Part shown: positions 21,648 through 22,754 of the stretch, in pieces
Position numbering within the stretch: the first letter of the stretch is position 1
Layout: each line of letters opens with the position of its first letter
Virus record (IMG/VR): IMGVR_UViG_3300030333_003323
Coordinates: 1 to 22,754 of that record
Direction: 5' to 3' (one strand)
DNA length: 22,754 bases
Source of the DNA: a virus
The notes under the pieces: model-generated
What the model saw: the letters and a program-made list of their open reading frames with translations, nothing else
Database searches by the model: none
What the model was told of the DNA's origin: nothing
Program-made: the position numbers and the translations under genes

Positions 21648-21864
21648 GAGCGTATACAATGACTTGCCGAGGCATGTAAAGGACGGCGCAGGATTGCCTG
21701 CTTACTTTTATGACCTGACGCCGGAACAAAGGTTCTTTGTTGAGGACTTTTATGAGGCTGTCGCCACCCCCGAACCCGAAGATGAAATTCAAGAGGTTGT
21801 TGAGCTTGTCGGAGAACTCGCTCTGGCAACCGAAGCACTTCAACGCCGATACACAGGAAAGTAA
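21631..21864 (+). CDS. Small acidic protein upstream of dnaE
   Basis: A 77-residue protein with GGGAG 5 nt before ATG 21631; it overlaps the previous gene by 17 nt and ends 2 nt before the polymerase start. The first half has aromatic residues (AYFYDLTPEQRFFVEDFYEA). The second half is an acidic helix with a hydrophobic face (IQEVVELVGELALATEAL). I do not recognise it. Translational coupling suggests a partner or regulator of the polymerase. Confidence 0.65.
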   Translation: MAMTTESVYNDLPRHVKDGAGLPAYFYDLTPEQRFFVEDFYEAVATPEPEDEIQEVVELVGELALATEALQRRYTGK

Positions 21865-21866
21865 AT

Positions 21867-22754
21867 ATGGATAGGACTCAATCAAAAATCCCCTTTGTGG
21901 GACTTCACGCTCATTCAGTTGCGGGCTCGCCTTTTGATGCCCTCGGCTACCCCCAAGAGCACATGCAGTTTGCCTATGAGAATGGCATGGATGCGCTCGC
22001 TCTAACTGACCATGGAAACTGTAACGGCTTGGCTTATCAAGTTCTGCACGCCAAGAAAATGCAGGAAGAGGGCAAGGACTTCAAGCCCATCTTTGGTGTC
22101 GAAGCTTACTTCCACCCGTCTATCTCTGAGTGGAAGGAGCAGTACGAAGAAGCACGGCAAAATAAGAAGGCTGCAAAGAAAGCTGGTGCATCTGGCACCG
22201 TTGTCGAAGACGAGAATCGTGCAGACAAGGGTAAGCTGAACAGACGGTCACACCTCATTCTGATTGCACAGAACCAGACAGGCTTAAATAATATTTTTCA
22301 GCTTGTGTCTAAGTCTTTTCAAGGCGACAACTTCTATCGTTTCCCTCGTGTGGACTATGAGTCTCTTCGTGAACACAGCGAGGGTGTGATTGCTGCCTCC
22401 GCTTGTCTCGGCGGTGTATACGCTGGGGATATGTGGCGCAACCGTGATGCTGGAGAAGAAGCTATCCTTGATGCGATGCGGGAGACAACCCGCAACATGG
22501 TGGATATCTTTGGTGACCGCTGGTACGGAGAGCTTCAGTGGAGTTCTACCCCAGAGCAGCACGAGCTAAACAAATATATTATTAAGATGCACGAAGAGTT
22601 TGGTATCGAGCTAATCTCTACTGCGGATAGCCACTACCCAAACCAGACTGCTTGGAAGGACCGTGAGCTTTACAAGCGACTTGGTTGGTTGGGCAAGGGT
22701 CGCCTTCCCGAGTATATGTCTCAGGAGTTGCCAGAGAGTACAGAAGATATTGGT
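21867..22754 (+). CDS. dnaE: DNA polymerase III alpha (DnaE-type), 5' part only
   Basis: The frame runs open to the window edge; 296 residues are visible. They form a PHP domain. HAHS (near 14-17) is the first metal motif. TDHGN (near 48-52) and GVEAY (near 76-80) follow, then RSHLILIAQNQTG, the ASACLGG segment and TADSHYP. These are the residues kept in active PHP domains, such as that of Thermus DnaE; the Escherichia coli domain lacks several of them (TDF, GAD). The domain is therefore predicted to hold metals and may act as a proofreading nuclease. A charged insert is present between GVEAY and RSHL. The polymerase part lies outside, so catalytic residues cannot be checked. A family-C polymerase is uncommon in phages and here coexists with a family-A enzyme. 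Confidence 0.88.
   Translation, partial: MDRTQSKIPFVGLHAHSVAGSPFDALGYPQEHMQFAYENGMDALALTDHGNCNGLAYQVLHAKKMQEEGKDFKPIFGVEAYFHPSISEWKEQYEEARQNKKAAKKAGASGTVVEDENRADKGKLNRRSHLILIAQNQTGLNNIFQLVSKSFQGDNFYRFPRVDYESLREHSEGVIAASACLGGVYAGDMWRNRDAGEEAILDAMRETTRNMVDIFGDRWYGELQWSSTPEQHELNKYIIKMHEEFGIELISTADSHYPNQTAWKDRELYKRLGWLGKGRLPEYMSQELPESTEDIG

Noticed and set aside
1-22754. tRNA genes, CRISPR arrays, IS elements, integrase or att sites
   Set aside because: Looked for cloverleaf-like blocks, regularly spaced repeats, transposase motifs and terminal inverted repeats; none was visible by eye.

Overview
The window is a stretch of a tailed-phage genome, most likely a contractile-tailed (myovirus-type) dsDNA phage of a Gram-negative, probably aquatic, bacterium. 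Every gene I can support lies on the + strand. Genes are tightly packed, with several 1-4 nt stop/start overlaps. Gram-negative hosting is suggested by two lipobox proteins, a small exported transglycosylase and promoters of the sigma-70 type (TTGACA, 16-17 nt spacer, TATATT or TATAAT, usually with an extended-10 TG). I see no tRNA, rRNA, insertion sequence, integrase or CRISPR array, and no gene-free stretch longer than about 90 nt.

Region 1 (1-7447) is virion assembly. It holds the 3' part of a very hydrophobic tape-measure protein, built partly from exact 57-residue repeats. This is followed by a baseplate/tube-cap-like protein, a small gp53/LysM-like baseplate protein, a large baseplate-hub-like protein and a conserved virion protein of unknown role. 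Two promoter-like sequences sit inside the end of the last gene; one is a perfect TTGACA-17-TATAAT. They mark the switch to the replication block.

Region 2 (7455-13545) begins with a minimal family-A DNA polymerase overlapping a divergent tubulin/FtsZ-like gene. A small exported histidine-rich protein and a WYL_2/SH3-like small protein follow, each with its own promoter. Next comes a gp32-type single-stranded DNA-binding protein with a possible leader pseudoknot. Then there is an accessory cassette of three genes (FKBP/SlyD-type prolyl isomerase and two lipoproteins), each preceded by a copy of the same structured hairpin element. The block ends with a UvsX/RecA recombinase.

Region 3 (13546-18858) starts with a terminator whose DNA also contains a promoter. 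It continues with a dCMP-deaminase-like enzyme, a 5'-3' exonuclease (RNase H/FEN type), a DnaB-type replicative helicase and a class II (B12-dependent) ribonucleotide reductase.

Region 4 (18859-22754) holds a small helical protein, a GroES-like co-chaperonin, an exported lytic transglycosylase, an unrecognised protein coupled to a nucleotidyltransferase-like protein, a small acidic protein and the 5' part of a DNA polymerase III alpha (DnaE-type) gene with an intact PHP active site.

Together the genes supply nucleotides (RNR, deaminase), replication and recombination (two polymerase families, helicase, SSB, recombinase, exonuclease), folding help (FKBP, GroES-like), envelope functions and tail structure. 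The most unusual items are the tubulin-like protein, the three covarying hairpins with their accessory cassette, the coexistence of PolA and DnaE-type polymerases, and the set of matching promoters that divides the early region into short units.
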